Assembly (NCBI GenBank): GCA_905182645.1
Contig: CAJJCJ010000009.1
Location: 86,514 to 150,513, forward strand
Direction: 5' to 3'
DNA: 64,000 nucleotides
Source of the DNA: an uncultured Sulfitobacter sp.
GTDB lineage: Bacteria; Pseudomonadota; Alphaproteobacteria; Rhodobacterales; Rhodobacteraceae
Under the pieces are notes generated by a model. The model was not told where the DNA came from. It saw nothing but the letters and a program-made list of their open reading frames with translations, and did no database searches. Made by a program: the position numbers and the translations under genes. This document shows positions 37,789 through 46,458 of the stretch, one piece after another (the stretch's first letter is position 1; each line of letters begins with the position of its first letter).

Positions 37789-38477
37789 CTAGCCAGCCAC
37801 GCGTTCGACCTTGGAGAATGGACTAAGACCGAGCCATTTCTGCATTTGTGTCACGATTTCGCGGGTTCCGGTCAACACAATGCGCCCATTATTTTGTGCT
37901 TTATGCACCGTATCCAACCCCATCCAGATCGCTGTCATTGTCCGAAGACTGCATTCCGCGAACAAATCAACGTCATAGCCTGGATCTTTATAACATGCTT
38001 CGACACCCGATTGCGGGTTGACAACGAGCCAATAGTTTTGGCGCATTGCAGCCAAATCAGTGAATACAAACTGAAGACACACGCGGCGCGCAGGGAGTGG
38101 ATCAATATTCAGCCCACGGTGCAATCCCAAATCAGAAGCTCTGGATCCAGATTGTTCAAAGACAGCTCACTTTCGACCCATCGTTGGCCCCATGCCCCAA
38201 TCCCCATAACAATTGGACGTAGTTCGTCGCCAGCTTTGGTAAGCTGGTACTCTTTAGACCCGCTCGTGCCCTTGATAGACACGATGACGCCTGCCGCCTC
38301 TAATTCGCTCAATCTTTTTGATAGAAGCGTTGGCGACATGCGCGGCAGGCCACGGCGGATGTCATTAAACCGCGTGCTGCAGCACAGGAATTTTCGAATA
38401 ACAAGCGGTGTCCAACGGGAACACAAGATTTCTGTTGCCATCGAAACTGGGCAAAACTGACTATATCCAGCACGCAT
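37789..38477 (-). pseudogene. HxlR-family transcriptional regulator, frameshifted
   Basis: The N-terminal frame holds the winged helix: CPVSMATEILCSRWTPLVIR, FNDIRRGLPRMSPTLLSKRL and EAAGVIVS. It reads to LLIWDCTVG and stops near 38109, while the other frame carries on as RGLNIDPLPARRVCLQFVF, giving a C-terminal ligand-like domain (residues to VERVAG). One missing base in TGCACCGTG (about 38120-38126) restores a protein of about 229 residues. HxlR proteins with such C-terminal extensions often regulate oxidoreductases. It diverges from the broken acyl-CoA dehydrogenase gene, and an 8-bp inverted repeat lies between them. Confidence 0.8.
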
Positions 38478-38493
38478 TTATCTATCCCTTCGT

Positions 38494-38524
38494 CGTTAGG
38501 AAACTTGGACTTTTTATCCTAACG
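38494..38524. promoter_or_regulatory. Inverted repeat between HxlR and acyl-CoA dehydrogenase genes
   Basis: CGTTAGGA (38494-38501) and TCCTAACG (38517-38524) are perfect 8-bp arms, 15 bases apart, 17 bases before the regulator start. This is where an HxlR dimer controlling both divergent genes would bind. Confidence 0.6.
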
Positions 38525-38618
38525 CGGAAACGCCGTTTCACCCAATACAGTTTCTGTACTAGCGAGAATTTGGAATCACAGTTATTTTTGGGGCATAAAT
38601 TTAGAAAAGTAACAAAAA

Positions 38619-39760
38619 ATGACCCAAGTAACTGGTACCGCGCATCAATCTGAAAGCTTCGTTGATGCAGCAAAATCACTAACAAAAGTCTTTGCAGAAC
38701 GCGCACCTGACAACGATGAAAATGATCAATTTGTCGCAGAAAATTATGCCGACCTAAAAACGGCTGGCCTGATTTCCGCAGGTGTTCCGTCTGATCTTGG
38801 CGGTGGCGGGGCAAGTATCCGTGAGCTTTGCGATGTCCTTAAAATTATTGGTGGTGCGTGTGGTTCTTCGGGGTTGGCCCTTTCATTGCACACCCACCAA
38901 GTCGCTGTTCTGGCGTGGCGTTGGTACAACCAAGAAGCTGCTCGCGATTTAGTAGCGCCACTTTTGCGCAGGGTTGCTGATGAAAAAAATTGTTTTGCTT
39001 AGCTCAGGCGGATCGGACTGGCTCGGTGGTTCTGGGGTCGCTGAAAAGGTCGAAGGCCACGGCAAGAAAAGTGTTTTCGTCTGGCGCGCCAGCTGGGGAC
39101 TTGATGATGACGGGCGCAATTACCGAAGAAGATGGCGAGCGTTCCGTTTTGCATTTTGGTGTTCCAATGTCCGCGCCTGAAATCATGATATTGGATACTT
39201 GGCGCACCCTAGGGATGCGAGGTACGGGATCCCATGATGTTAAAATTGATGGGCTGTTCATTCCCGATGACAAAATACCGATGCGCCGGAAGGCAGGGGA
39301 GTGGCATCCCGAATTTCACATGATCGCGACAATTGCGTTTCCGTTGATTTACTCAGTTTATCTTGGCGTCGCACAAAGTGCGCGCGACATCGCGATTGAT
39401 ATAGCAAAGATAAGACCGGAGTCTCATCGCACACAATCCATCGCCGGGCGGATGGGCTCTGCGCTAACTGGGGCACATCTCGCCCGCGATTACATGATTG
39501 GTGTCGCCGAGCGAAACGCGCCGTCAGCACAGACCATTAATGATTCCATGATAGGGCGACGGTTGGTCGAAGAGCAGACCATTAAGGTTGTTGAGCTGGC
39601 AATGGAGCTGGCCGGTGGCGTCGGATTCTACCGCAAGACAGAACTGGAAAGACGGTTTAGGGACATTCAAGCGGCGCGTTATCATCCGCTCCAGAAAGAA
39701 GTTCAAAGCGAATATGCCGGTGCGATGGCCCTAGGGCAATCTGTCGCCCACATTTTCTAA
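38619..39760 (+). pseudogene. Acyl-CoA dehydrogenase family protein, two frameshifts
   Basis: Three frames make up one protein: residues from MTQVTGTAHQS to PLLRRVADEK in the first, IVLLSSGGSDWLGGSGVAEK in the second, and TARKVFSSGAPAGDLMMTG to the end (ALGQSVAHIF) in the third. The first shift lies in a run of seven A residues (38982-38988), where six would keep frame. The second is near 39055-39070, where several bases seem to be missing before TARK. Flavin-contacting and substrate-loop segments (DTWRTLGMRGTGSHDV) are otherwise conserved. The class resembles the DszC/hydroxylase-like acyl-CoA dehydrogenases. As read, no full-length product can be made. Confidence 0.82.
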
Positions 39761-39838
39761 AACCAGATGCGTTGCCGTGCGACACGATGGGTAAGTTCAA
39801 AGCAGCGTCTTGCGGTCAGATTGCTCGCCCTAACACAG

Positions 39839-40957
39839 TTACTCCGCCATCTGTCGGTCGACTTGCTGTTCCTCATTGATCATCGCTTGCAAGTGGCGCC
39901 GAAATCGCAGCTGTCCGCCATCGATAGGCAGGTCAATATGCGGGGACGTCTTGTTCGCCATGCCAATTTGCACGGCATTAAGCACATCGCGATCCTCTTC
40001 AAACGCATGTTGGACGTCTTCTGTCATCATCTTGGAAAGGGCTTCATCATCGGGGCGGATATTGCGCATCTGAAACCAATAGTACCGGGTTTTACCCGCG
40101 GTTTTTGGCGTCATAAAGTTATAGCTGTCCATGATAAATGTGTTTTCGTGCAAAGGACCATCCAGCCCGCCAGTGCCCGCAGGGGTAAACACCGCCTTGA
40201 TCAGCGCATGCGATGGATAGCGGACTTCATAGTGCTGAAGCCGGTCGCAGTTGCCTTCAAATTCCACGACCTTTTTGTAAAACGGCGCGGGCTCGTGATC
40301 CATCATCCAGCGGTGCACAATGACGCCATCATCGGTCTTGGTGACGCGCAAAGGTGTGTCTTTTGTTGCGGCGGTGGCAAAGCTACTTTGGTGCACCCAT
40401 GCGACATGGGTCGGGTCCAAAAGATTGTCGCACATCAAAAGATAATCGCAATCCAACTCCATTGCTTCGCCGCAATTGATGCCCCACGCCGGATCACCAT
40501 AGTTTGCGATGTCAAAAATATCATGCGGGTCGGCCAATGCCGGATTACCCATCCATATCCACACCAGTCCGTATTTTTCAAACAACGGATAGGCATGCAC
40601 TGAAGCGTTTGACGGAATGCGCCCTGTTCCTGGTGCCCAAACGCATTGCCCCGCGCAATCAAACGTCAGCCCGTGATAGCCGCACTCAACAGTATTGCCT
40701 TTAATCTGGCCCTTTGATAGCGGCAGTTTGCGGTGCGGACAGGCGTCTTCAAGCGCTGTTATTTCACCCGATGCGGTCCGGAATATGCAAATCTTTTCGC
40801 CCAAAACAAGGATCTGTTGCAAATCACTCGTGATCTCATAGTCCCAAGCGGCGACGTACCAAGCGTTTTTCAAAAACAACTGTTCAACTCCAGATTTCAG
40901 GTCATAGCGTGGGTCGTGATGACGTATTATTGATCCGACCATAGCCCTCGCGTTCAC
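39839..40957 (-). CDS. Rieske aromatic-ring oxygenase, VanA-like
   Basis: 372 residues. Rieske cluster ligands: CPHR (Cys, His) and CGYHG (Cys, His) about 17 residues apart; mononuclear iron site in DNLLDPTHVAWVH. Overall the sequence is of the vanillate O-demethylase oxygenase type, so it may demethylate or hydroxylate an aromatic acid. The reductase partner is not beside it. It begins at a GTG that overlaps the MATE gene stop (GTGA), so it is translationally coupled; an ATG 15 bases later is an alternative start. Confidence 0.87.
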   Translation of the reverse strand: MNARAMVGSIIRHHDPRYDLKSGVEQLFLKNAWYVAAWDYEITSDLQQILVLGEKICIFRTASGEITALEDACPHRKLPLSKGQIKGNTVECGYHGLTFDCAGQCVWAPGTGRIPSNASVHAYPLFEKYGLVWIWMGNPALADPHDIFDIANYGDPAWGINCGEAMELDCDYLLMCDNLLDPTHVAWVHQSSFATAATKDTPLRVTKTDDGVIVHRWMMDHEPAPFYKKVVEFEGNCDRLQHYEVRYPSHALIKAVFTPAGTGGLDGPLHENTFIMDSYNFMTPKTAGKTRYYWFQMRNIRPDDEALSKMMTEDVQHAFEEDRDVLNAVQIGMANKTSPHIDLPIDGGQLRFRRHLQAMINEEQQVDRQMAE

Positions 40958-42339
40958 GCAATAGACTTGTCGTCGCTTTGCCCTCGGATAAGTCCTCCAA
41001 TCTGGTCTTTCGCGACTTTACCCGCAACGATTAACGACAACACCCAACCGCTTGTCACGGCGGTCGCAATGCCCAACCAAACACCCCAAACGCTGAAATC
41101 CAGCACGCCGATAAATACCCAGATAAAGAACGCGACGCCGAACCCTTGGCGGTAGATACTGATCCACAGCGTCCAGATCGGCTTCTTGAGCGCCTGCAAA
41201 AGCGAGTTAATCGAGAACAGCATCATGTAGATCGGAAACAAGAATGCATCGACACGCAGATAACTTGAGCCAATACGGATCACCTCTGGATCGTCGGAAA
41301 ACAGCGACATCGCCCATCCGCCAGCGAACAACAAGATTGGCGTGGCCACGATCGTCATAGCGAACCCTGTCATCCAACAGAACCGCAACGCGGCGCGCAC
41401 GCGGTCAAAGTCTTTTGCGCCAAAGTTTTGGCCAGCAATCGGCAACAGCGCGCCCGTCATGCCCAACACGGGCAGCAGTAAAATCTGTTCGATCCGCAAG
41501 CCAACACCGTAGGCCGCGACCGCCGCCCCGCCAAATTCCTTCAGCGAAAACTGTACGACAAAACCAGACACGAACATGACCATCATGGCTGACGATGCGG
41601 GGATCAACTGTGCGGTGATCTGCCCAAAAATATCGCGTGATGGCCGGAACGTGGCCCGCGCCACAGATTTCATCGCATCTAGCTTTAGAATGCGCGAGAT
41701 GATGAACACCATAACGCCGGTTTGGCTGACAATCGTCGCGACCGCGATCCCGTTAAAGCCCATGCCGTCCCAGATGCCGTCAACGCCGAACATCAGCAGT
41801 GGGTTCAGGCCGATGTTGACGAAAAACGCCACCATAAGGGCGCGTTGCATGCTGCGGCTGTCGCCATGTGCTTGCAAGATGCCGTTGCCACCATAAGCTA
41901 GAAAAAACCCAGGAAGGGCGAAGATCAGCCAACCGAAATAACCCAACGCCGCGTCACGGTATGCGCCCGGTTCCGACACCAGCGTGATCAGCACAGGGCC
42001 CAAGATCCAGCCGACTATCATTAAGACAACCGTCGCGATCACGCCGTAGGTCAGCCCTTGTGCGATGAAAGTCTGTGTCTGCGCGGCGTCCTTGCTGCCC
42101 TTGGCATTACTGACCAGCGCGCTCAGTGCGGAACTTAGTCCAAATCCCACGGCCATCAGGATAAAGAACGCCTGAAACCCAATCGCAAGCCCCGCCTGCG
42201 CATCCGTCGACAGTCGCCCCGCCCAGTACACATCAACGACGTTATACAGCGTGGCAAACAGCATCCCAAACGCTGCAGGGATCGCAATTGCACTAAAATG
42301 GCTGGTCATGGAACCAGTCGTTAGGTCATCTGTTTGCAT
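40954..42339 (-). CDS. MATE-family multidrug efflux transporter
   Basis: 461 residues with twelve predicted transmembrane helices in two bundles (MatE repeats). Conserved spots are AAFGMLFATLYNVVDVYWAG near the N-terminus, GNGILQAHGDSRS and LPIAGQNFGAKD. It exports cationic compounds using Na+ or H+. Its start overlaps the stop of the amino-acid permease gene (ATGA at 42336-42341), and its stop overlaps the Rieske gene, so ABC transporter, MATE pump and oxygenase form one minus-strand transcription unit. Confidence 0.93.
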   Translation of the reverse strand: MQTDDLTTGSMTSHFSAIAIPAAFGMLFATLYNVVDVYWAGRLSTDAQAGLAIGFQAFFILMAVGFGLSSALSALVSNAKGSKDAAQTQTFIAQGLTYGVIATVVLMIVGWILGPVLITLVSEPGAYRDAALGYFGWLIFALPGFFLAYGGNGILQAHGDSRSMQRALMVAFFVNIGLNPLLMFGVDGIWDGMGFNGIAVATIVSQTGVMVFIISRILKLDAMKSVARATFRPSRDIFGQITAQLIPASSAMMVMFVSGFVVQFSLKEFGGAAVAAYGVGLRIEQILLLPVLGMTGALLPIAGQNFGAKDFDRVRAALRFCWMTGFAMTIVATPILLFAGGWAMSLFSDDPEVIRIGSSYLRVDAFLFPIYMMLFSINSLLQALKKPIWTLWISIYRQGFGVAFFIWVFIGVLDFSVWGVWLGIATAVTSGWVLSLIVAGKVAKDQIGGLIRGQSDDKSIA

Positions 42340-43076
42340 CAGGTGTCGCTCGCTTTCAGGCGCCGTTCCAACCAGCGCACGCCAGCAGATACGATGAGGA
42401 TCAGCACCAAATACTCTAGCACTAGAACAGTATAGATTTCTAAGGGTCGGTATTCGGACACGACCAATTCATTGGCTTTGCGGGTCAATTCTTGCAAGCC
42501 GATCACCGACACAAGTGACGACATTTTCATCATATAGACAAGCTGGTTGCCCAGTGCAGGCAAAATGCGCCGGATCGCTTGGGGCAAGATTACGTAACGC
42601 ATGGTGTCGCGGTAGTTCAATGAAATCGACTGCGCTGCCTCGTATTGGCCGCGCGCAATGGATTGGATGCCTGCACGGAAAATTTCGGCCTGAAACGCAC
42701 TATCGCTCAGTGCGAGCGCCAACACACCTGCCCAAAACACATTAAGCGTGATGCCTGATAGCGCAGGGAGACCATAGTATACCCATAAGATCAGCACAAG
42801 GATCGGCACCGCGCGCACGATTTCCACGTAAGTGCGGTTAAACATCCGCCAGCCGCGTTTGGTTGATAACCCGGGAAGGGCGACAAGCAGACCGACGACC
42901 ACAGATATCAGGATCGCAGTAAGTGACATGATGATCGTGTAGTAGGCCCCACTGGCCATGAACTTCAAGTTTACCCAACCAGTGTTCGTCGTCGGGTCGA
43001 CCACATACCAACCCCAATTGTTCGAGCAGCCCGACAAAAGCAAAAAGGCGGAGGCGAGGATCAGGAAACGTTTCAT
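42339..43076 (-). CDS. Polar amino-acid ABC transporter permease with lipobox-like N-terminus
   Basis: About 245 residues from the ATG at 43076 (GAGGGGG site). The transporter part has five helices and the loop EAAQSISLNYRDTMRYVILP typical of the HisM/GlnP family. Unusually, it starts MKRFLILASAFLLLSGCSNN, a bacterial lipoprotein signal with a lipobox LSGC, followed by a short periplasmic stretch (WGWYVVDPTTNTGW). The Cys could be lipidated after cleavage. The ATPase gene precedes it by 11 bases and the binding protein gene is divergent. Confidence 0.88.
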   Translation of the reverse strand: MKRFLILASAFLLLSGCSNNWGWYVVDPTTNTGWVNLKFMASGAYYTIIMSLTAILISVVVGLLVALPGLSTKRGWRMFNRTYVEIVRAVPILVLILWVYYGLPALSGITLNVFWAGVLALALSDSAFQAEIFRAGIQSIARGQYEAAQSISLNYRDTMRYVILPQAIRRILPALGNQLVYMMKMSSLVSVIGLQELTRKANELVVSEYRPLEIYTVLVLEYLVLILIVSAGVRWLERRLKASDT

Positions 43077-43087
43077 ATGCATCCCCC

Positions 43088-43822
43088 TCAATGGTTCAAA
43101 ATTTGTTTAATGAACGTGGCAAATCGCTTGGATTTGGGTGCAGTGAACACGTCTTCAGGCGCACCAATCTCGACGATCTCACCGTTGTCCATGAAGACCA
43201 TGCGGTCAGCGACGCGGCGGGCAAAGCCCATCTCATGGGTCACAACAATCATGGTAATACCCGTGGACGCAAGCTCGGTCATCACATCAAGCACCTCTGC
43301 GATCATCTCAGGATCAAGCGCCGACGTAGGCTCATCAAACAGCAAAATCCGCGGCTCCATGCACAAGGATCGCGCAATAGCGACGCGCTGTTGCTGGCCA
43401 CCCGATAATTGGCGGGGGAATTTGTCGGCCTGATCAGGGATTTGCACCCTTTCAAGATGTGACATGGCGCGCGCACGGGCCTCAGCGTCCGTGAGGCCGA
43501 GCACACGGCGAGGGCCAAGGCATAGGTTTTCCATCACCGTCAGGTGGGGGAACAGGTTGAACTGTTGGAATACCATGCCAACCGTGCCGCGGATTTTGTC
43601 CAGATCAGCGGGGGCATCGGTCAGCGTGGTGCCATCGACAACGATCTCGCCGGCTTCATGCGCCTCAAGGCGGTTGATACAGCGGATCAGCGTGGATTTT
43701 CCCGATCCAGACGGGCCACAAACCACCACGCGTTCTCCGGCAGCCACATCAAGCGACACGTCTTTGAGCGCCTGAAAATCGCCAAAAAACTTGGACACAT
43801 TGCGCATTGAAATGATGGTCAT
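43088..43822 (-). CDS. Polar amino-acid ABC transporter ATPase
   Basis: 244 residues, GlnQ/HisP type: Walker [11 protein letters not shown]-loop [15 protein letters not shown], signature [13 protein letters not shown], Walker [15 protein letters not shown] and switch His in [10 protein letters not shown]. It is the first gene of the minus-strand unit and is divergent from the binding-protein gene. Only one permease is encoded, so the transporter is likely a permease homodimer. Confidence 0.95.
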   Translation of the reverse strand: MTIISMRNVSKFFGDFQALKDVSLDVAAGERVVVCGPSGSGKSTLIRCINRLEAHEAGEIVVDGTTLTDAPADLDKIRGTVGMVFQQFNLFPHLTVMENLCLGPRRVLGLTDAEARARAMSHLERVQIPDQADKFPRQLSGGQQQRVAIARSLCMEPRILLFDEPTSALDPEMIAEVLDVMTELASTGITMIVVTHEMGFARRVADRMVFMDNGEIVEIGAPEDVFTAPKSKRFATFIKQILNH

Positions 43823-43914
43823 TGGCGAGGGGCCTTTAATTTATACGTTAATGTGATGACATAAAACGAATTTCAATTTTCTCAACCTGTTTGCATTCCC
43901 AAACCGTCGTGGCA

Positions 43915-43939
43915 TCCTATGTCTAACGAATACATAGGA
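43915..43939 (+). promoter_or_regulatory. Inverted repeat overlapping the ribosome site of the binding-protein gene
   Basis: TCCTATGT (43915-43922) and ACATAGGA (43932-43939) are perfect 8-bp arms across nine bases. The 3' arm runs into AGGAAGGG, the ribosome site of the gene starting at 43950, so the element may act as an operator in DNA or mask translation as an RNA hairpin. Confidence 0.5.
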
Positions 43940-43949
43940 AGGGAAACCC

Positions 43950-44729
43950 ATGAAATTCTTTAAAGTTGCCGCTGCTGCGGTCATCTTAGCGACAGGCGCC
44001 GTTCAAGTCTCCGCGCAATCTGCATTGTCCGAAATCTTGTCCGAGGGGGTGCTTAAAGTCGGCACAACTGGTGATTGGAACCCGATGTCGATGCGCAATG
44101 TGGCGACAAACACCTACGAAGGCTACGACATTGACGTGATGACAGCGCTGGCCGCTGATCTGGGCGTCGAAGTCGAATTTGTGCCAACTGATTGGAAAAC
44201 ACTCGTCGCGGGCGTGACATCTGGTCAGTACCACATTACGGGGTCGGCATCTGTGTCGCCTGCACGTGCAAAGGCCGCCGGTTATTCCGATAGCTATTTC
44301 TCGTTGGCGACCGTGCCGCTGACGCTCAAGACCAACATGGAACGGTTCACCGATTGGGATGATCTGAACATGGAAGGCGTATCTGTCGCAGCGACGCTTG
44401 GCACTACACAAGAAACCCAAGTGAAGCAGTATTTCCCCGATGCAACCCACCGCATCGTTGAAGCCCCAGCGCGTGATTTCCAAGAGGTCCTTTCAGGCCG
44501 CGCGGACGCATCCATCACATCCAACGTGGAAGCCCACAAGCTGGTCGCGCAATACGACCAGTTGATGATCGTTCCTGTTGATGCAGGCCGTTCGCCAACA
44601 CCAATCGCGATGTTGTTGCCACAAGCTGATCAGGTTTGGATCAACTACGTGAACACGTGGATCACGCTCAAGCAGGAACAAGGGTTCTTTGACGATCTCG
44701 GTGTCAAATGGCAGCTACAGGCCGAATAA
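43950..44729 (+). CDS. Polar amino-acid ABC transporter substrate-binding protein
   Basis: 259 residues with a Sec signal peptide ending near VSAQS. SBP family 3 (SBP_bac_3) features: VLKVGTTGDWNPMSM, YEGYDIDVMTALAADLG, and the hinge region GVSVAATLGTTQE. The VGTTGDW start resembles cyclohexadienyl dehydratase/PheC-like members, so an aromatic or other polar ligand is possible. It is divergent from its ATPase and permease genes and has its own strong terminator. Confidence 0.9.
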   Translation: MKFFKVAAAAVILATGAVQVSAQSALSEILSEGVLKVGTTGDWNPMSMRNVATNTYEGYDIDVMTALAADLGVEVEFVPTDWKTLVAGVTSGQYHITGSASVSPARAKAAGYSDSYFSLATVPLTLKTNMERFTDWDDLNMEGVSVAATLGTTQETQVKQYFPDATHRIVEAPARDFQEVLSGRADASITSNVEAHKLVAQYDQLMIVPVDAGRSPTPIAMLLPQADQVWINYVNTWITLKQEQGFFDDLGVKWQLQAE

Positions 44730-44752
44730 ACTTGCGACAGACATGACAATTG

Positions 44753-44778
44753 GGCCAACCGTGTGCGGTTGGCCTTTT
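44753..44778 (+). terminator. Rho-independent terminator of the binding-protein gene
   Basis: GGCCAACC (44753-44760), loop GTGTGC, GGTTGGCC (44767-44774), then four T residues (44775-44778): a perfect 8-bp GC-rich stem 24 bases after the stop codon. Confidence 0.9.
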
Positions 44779-44801
44779 CATTTGAACCACAAGGTCTTGC
44801 C

Positions 44802-45479
44802 ATGCTGACAATCTATTCGGTGCCCGTTGCGCTCTATTGCGCCAAGCTACGCATCATGCTGCGCCACAAGTCCATTGCGTTTGAACAACGGCCACCGCCC
44901 GGTGGATACGGATCAGATGAATACCGCGCGATTGTCCCGTCAGGAAACCTGCCGGCGATGATCCACGACGGTTTTATGCTGTCGGATTCTGAAGCAATCG
45001 CCGAATACCTGGATGAGGCTTTCCCAGATGTGCCGATGCTGCCGCGCACGGTCAAACTGCGTGCCAAAGCCCGTGAATTCAGCCGATCCCACGATACCCG
45101 CTTAGAACCCGCGGTGCGCGCGATCTATCCGCAAGTTGCCTTCGCGACCCGCGACGCTGACGCAGTGCGCGCTGGCGGCGCATCGATCTCCAAACACCTG
45201 TCGTCGCTTGGGTTGCTGCTGTCAGCCAACCCGCTTGATACTGATCAGCTGTGGCTGTGTGACTGCGGCTTTGCCGTGACATTCGCTTGGATCAAGGCGT
45301 TCGAGGATGCGCTGGGCTTAACCGTCGATTGGCCACAGATTGTCCGTGACTATGACATTCGCCTGCAAGGGTTTCAGGTCGTTGCCGATGAACTGACCGC
45401 TTATAGGTCTGCGATGACTGCGTATCTGGAAAAGGCCAAGCCGCCCATGGCGATGCGAGACGCGGAAAACCTGCCGTAA
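44802..45479 (+). CDS. Glutathione S-transferase family protein
   Basis: 225 residues from the ATG at 44802 (AAGG site seven bases before; the frame extends further up but through the terminator). Thioredoxin-like N-terminal domain: YSVPVALYCAKLRIMLRHK and the glutathione-binding SGNLPAMIHDG and LSDSEAIAEYLDE. The helical C-terminal domain follows. A detoxification or isomerase role is possible; no specific class can be given. It is convergent with the M19 dipeptidase gene. Confidence 0.87.
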   Translation: MLTIYSVPVALYCAKLRIMLRHKSIAFEQRPPPGGYGSDEYRAIVPSGNLPAMIHDGFMLSDSEAIAEYLDEAFPDVPMLPRTVKLRAKAREFSRSHDTRLEPAVRAIYPQVAFATRDADAVRAGGASISKHLSSLGLLLSANPLDTDQLWLCDCGFAVTFAWIKAFEDALGLTVDWPQIVRDYDIRLQGFQVVADELTAYRSAMTAYLEKAKPPMAMRDAENLP

Positions 45480-45486
45480 TGTTCAG

Positions 45487-46458
45487 CTATGCAGGGCCAA
45501 AGTTATCGGCATAAAACCGATACCAATTGCCGCCCATGATTCCCGCAACGTCCGCATCTGACAGGCCCGTGGCGCGTAACCCGCTCTGAATGTTGTCAAA
45601 ATCACGGTTATCATTGAACCAGCTTGGCATCGGTGGGAACCCTGCATCGCTGGCAGTCCCTTCGCCGTAATCGATCTTTTTGGTCCAGCGGCCAACACGC
45701 ATCCATTCAACAATGCTGTCGGGGTGATCTTGGCAAAGATCAGTGCCGATCCCAAGATTTCCAGCGCCAAACTTGCCTGCCGCATCTGCAATCATCTGGC
45801 AGAAACTATCCAACGTGCAGTCAGATTTCCCCGCCAAATGGTGTGGGTAAACGGAAAACCCTAATATCCCGCCACGCGATGTGACAGCATGGATCACCTC
45901 GTCTGACTTGTTGCGCCGCGCGGCGTGCCAGCTTGCAGGATTGGCGTGGGTAATCGCGATTGGGCGGGTCGAGATTTCAGCTGCTTCAATTGTGGAGCGA
46001 TCCGCAGAATGGCTCATGTCTATGACCATGCCAACACGGTTCATTTCCGCGATAACTTCGCGACCCATGCGGGTGATGCCGGGGTCTTCGGCCTCATAGC
46101 ATCCCGTCGCAAGCAGGGACTGATTGTTATAGCTAAGCTGCATGAACCGTACGCCCAACCGGTGCAAGATTTCGACCAAGCCGATGTCATCCTCAATTGG
46201 CGACGGGTTTTGGAAGCCAAAGATAATCGCGGTGCGGCCAGCGGCCTTTGCGGCATCGATATCGGCGGCGGTGAACGCCTGACAGATCAAGTCTGGATAG
46301 GCTTCAAACCAACGGTTCCACTGCTCTATATTCAGCACCGTTTCGCGGAAATTTTCGTGATACGCGATGGTGACATGCACCGCGTCCACACCGCCAGTGC
46401 GCATCTGGTGAAATATTTTTTCAGACCAATTGGCGTATTGTAGGTTATCAATCCGCAT
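45487..46458 (-). CDS. Membrane dipeptidase-like M19 peptidase
   Basis: 323 residues of the amidohydrolase superfamily, renal dipeptidase family M19. Segments such as VRFMQLSYNNQSLLATGCYE, VIDMSHSADRSTIEAAE and ITHANPASWHAARRNKSD carry the family metal and substrate sites; the N-terminal HxD pair of M19 is not evident, since the protein starts at VDAVHVTIAYHENF. It is translationally coupled to the aldehyde dehydrogenase gene (TAATG overlap at 46456-46460). Many such M19 members in proteobacteria act on small lactams or amidated metabolites rather than dipeptides. Confidence 0.85.
   Translation of the reverse strand: MRIDNLQYANWSEKIFHQMRTGGVDAVHVTIAYHENFRETVLNIEQWNRWFEAYPDLICQAFTAADIDAAKAAGRTAIIFGFQNPSPIEDDIGLVEILHRLGVRFMQLSYNNQSLLATGCYEAEDPGITRMGREVIAEMNRVGMVIDMSHSADRSTIEAAEISTRPIAITHANPASWHAARRNKSDEVIHAVTSRGGILGFSVYPHHLAGKSDCTLDSFCQMIADAAGKFGAGNLGIGTDLCQDHPDSIVEWMRVGRWTKKIDYGEGTASDAGFPPMPSWFNDNRDFDNIQSGLRATGLSDADVAGIMGGNWYRFYADNFGPA

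Noticed and set aside
38980..39001. Programmed frameshifting at the A7 run of the acyl-CoA dehydrogenase gene
   Set aside because: The required shift is +1, not the usual -1 at A-runs, and a second unrelated shift is needed 70 bases later.
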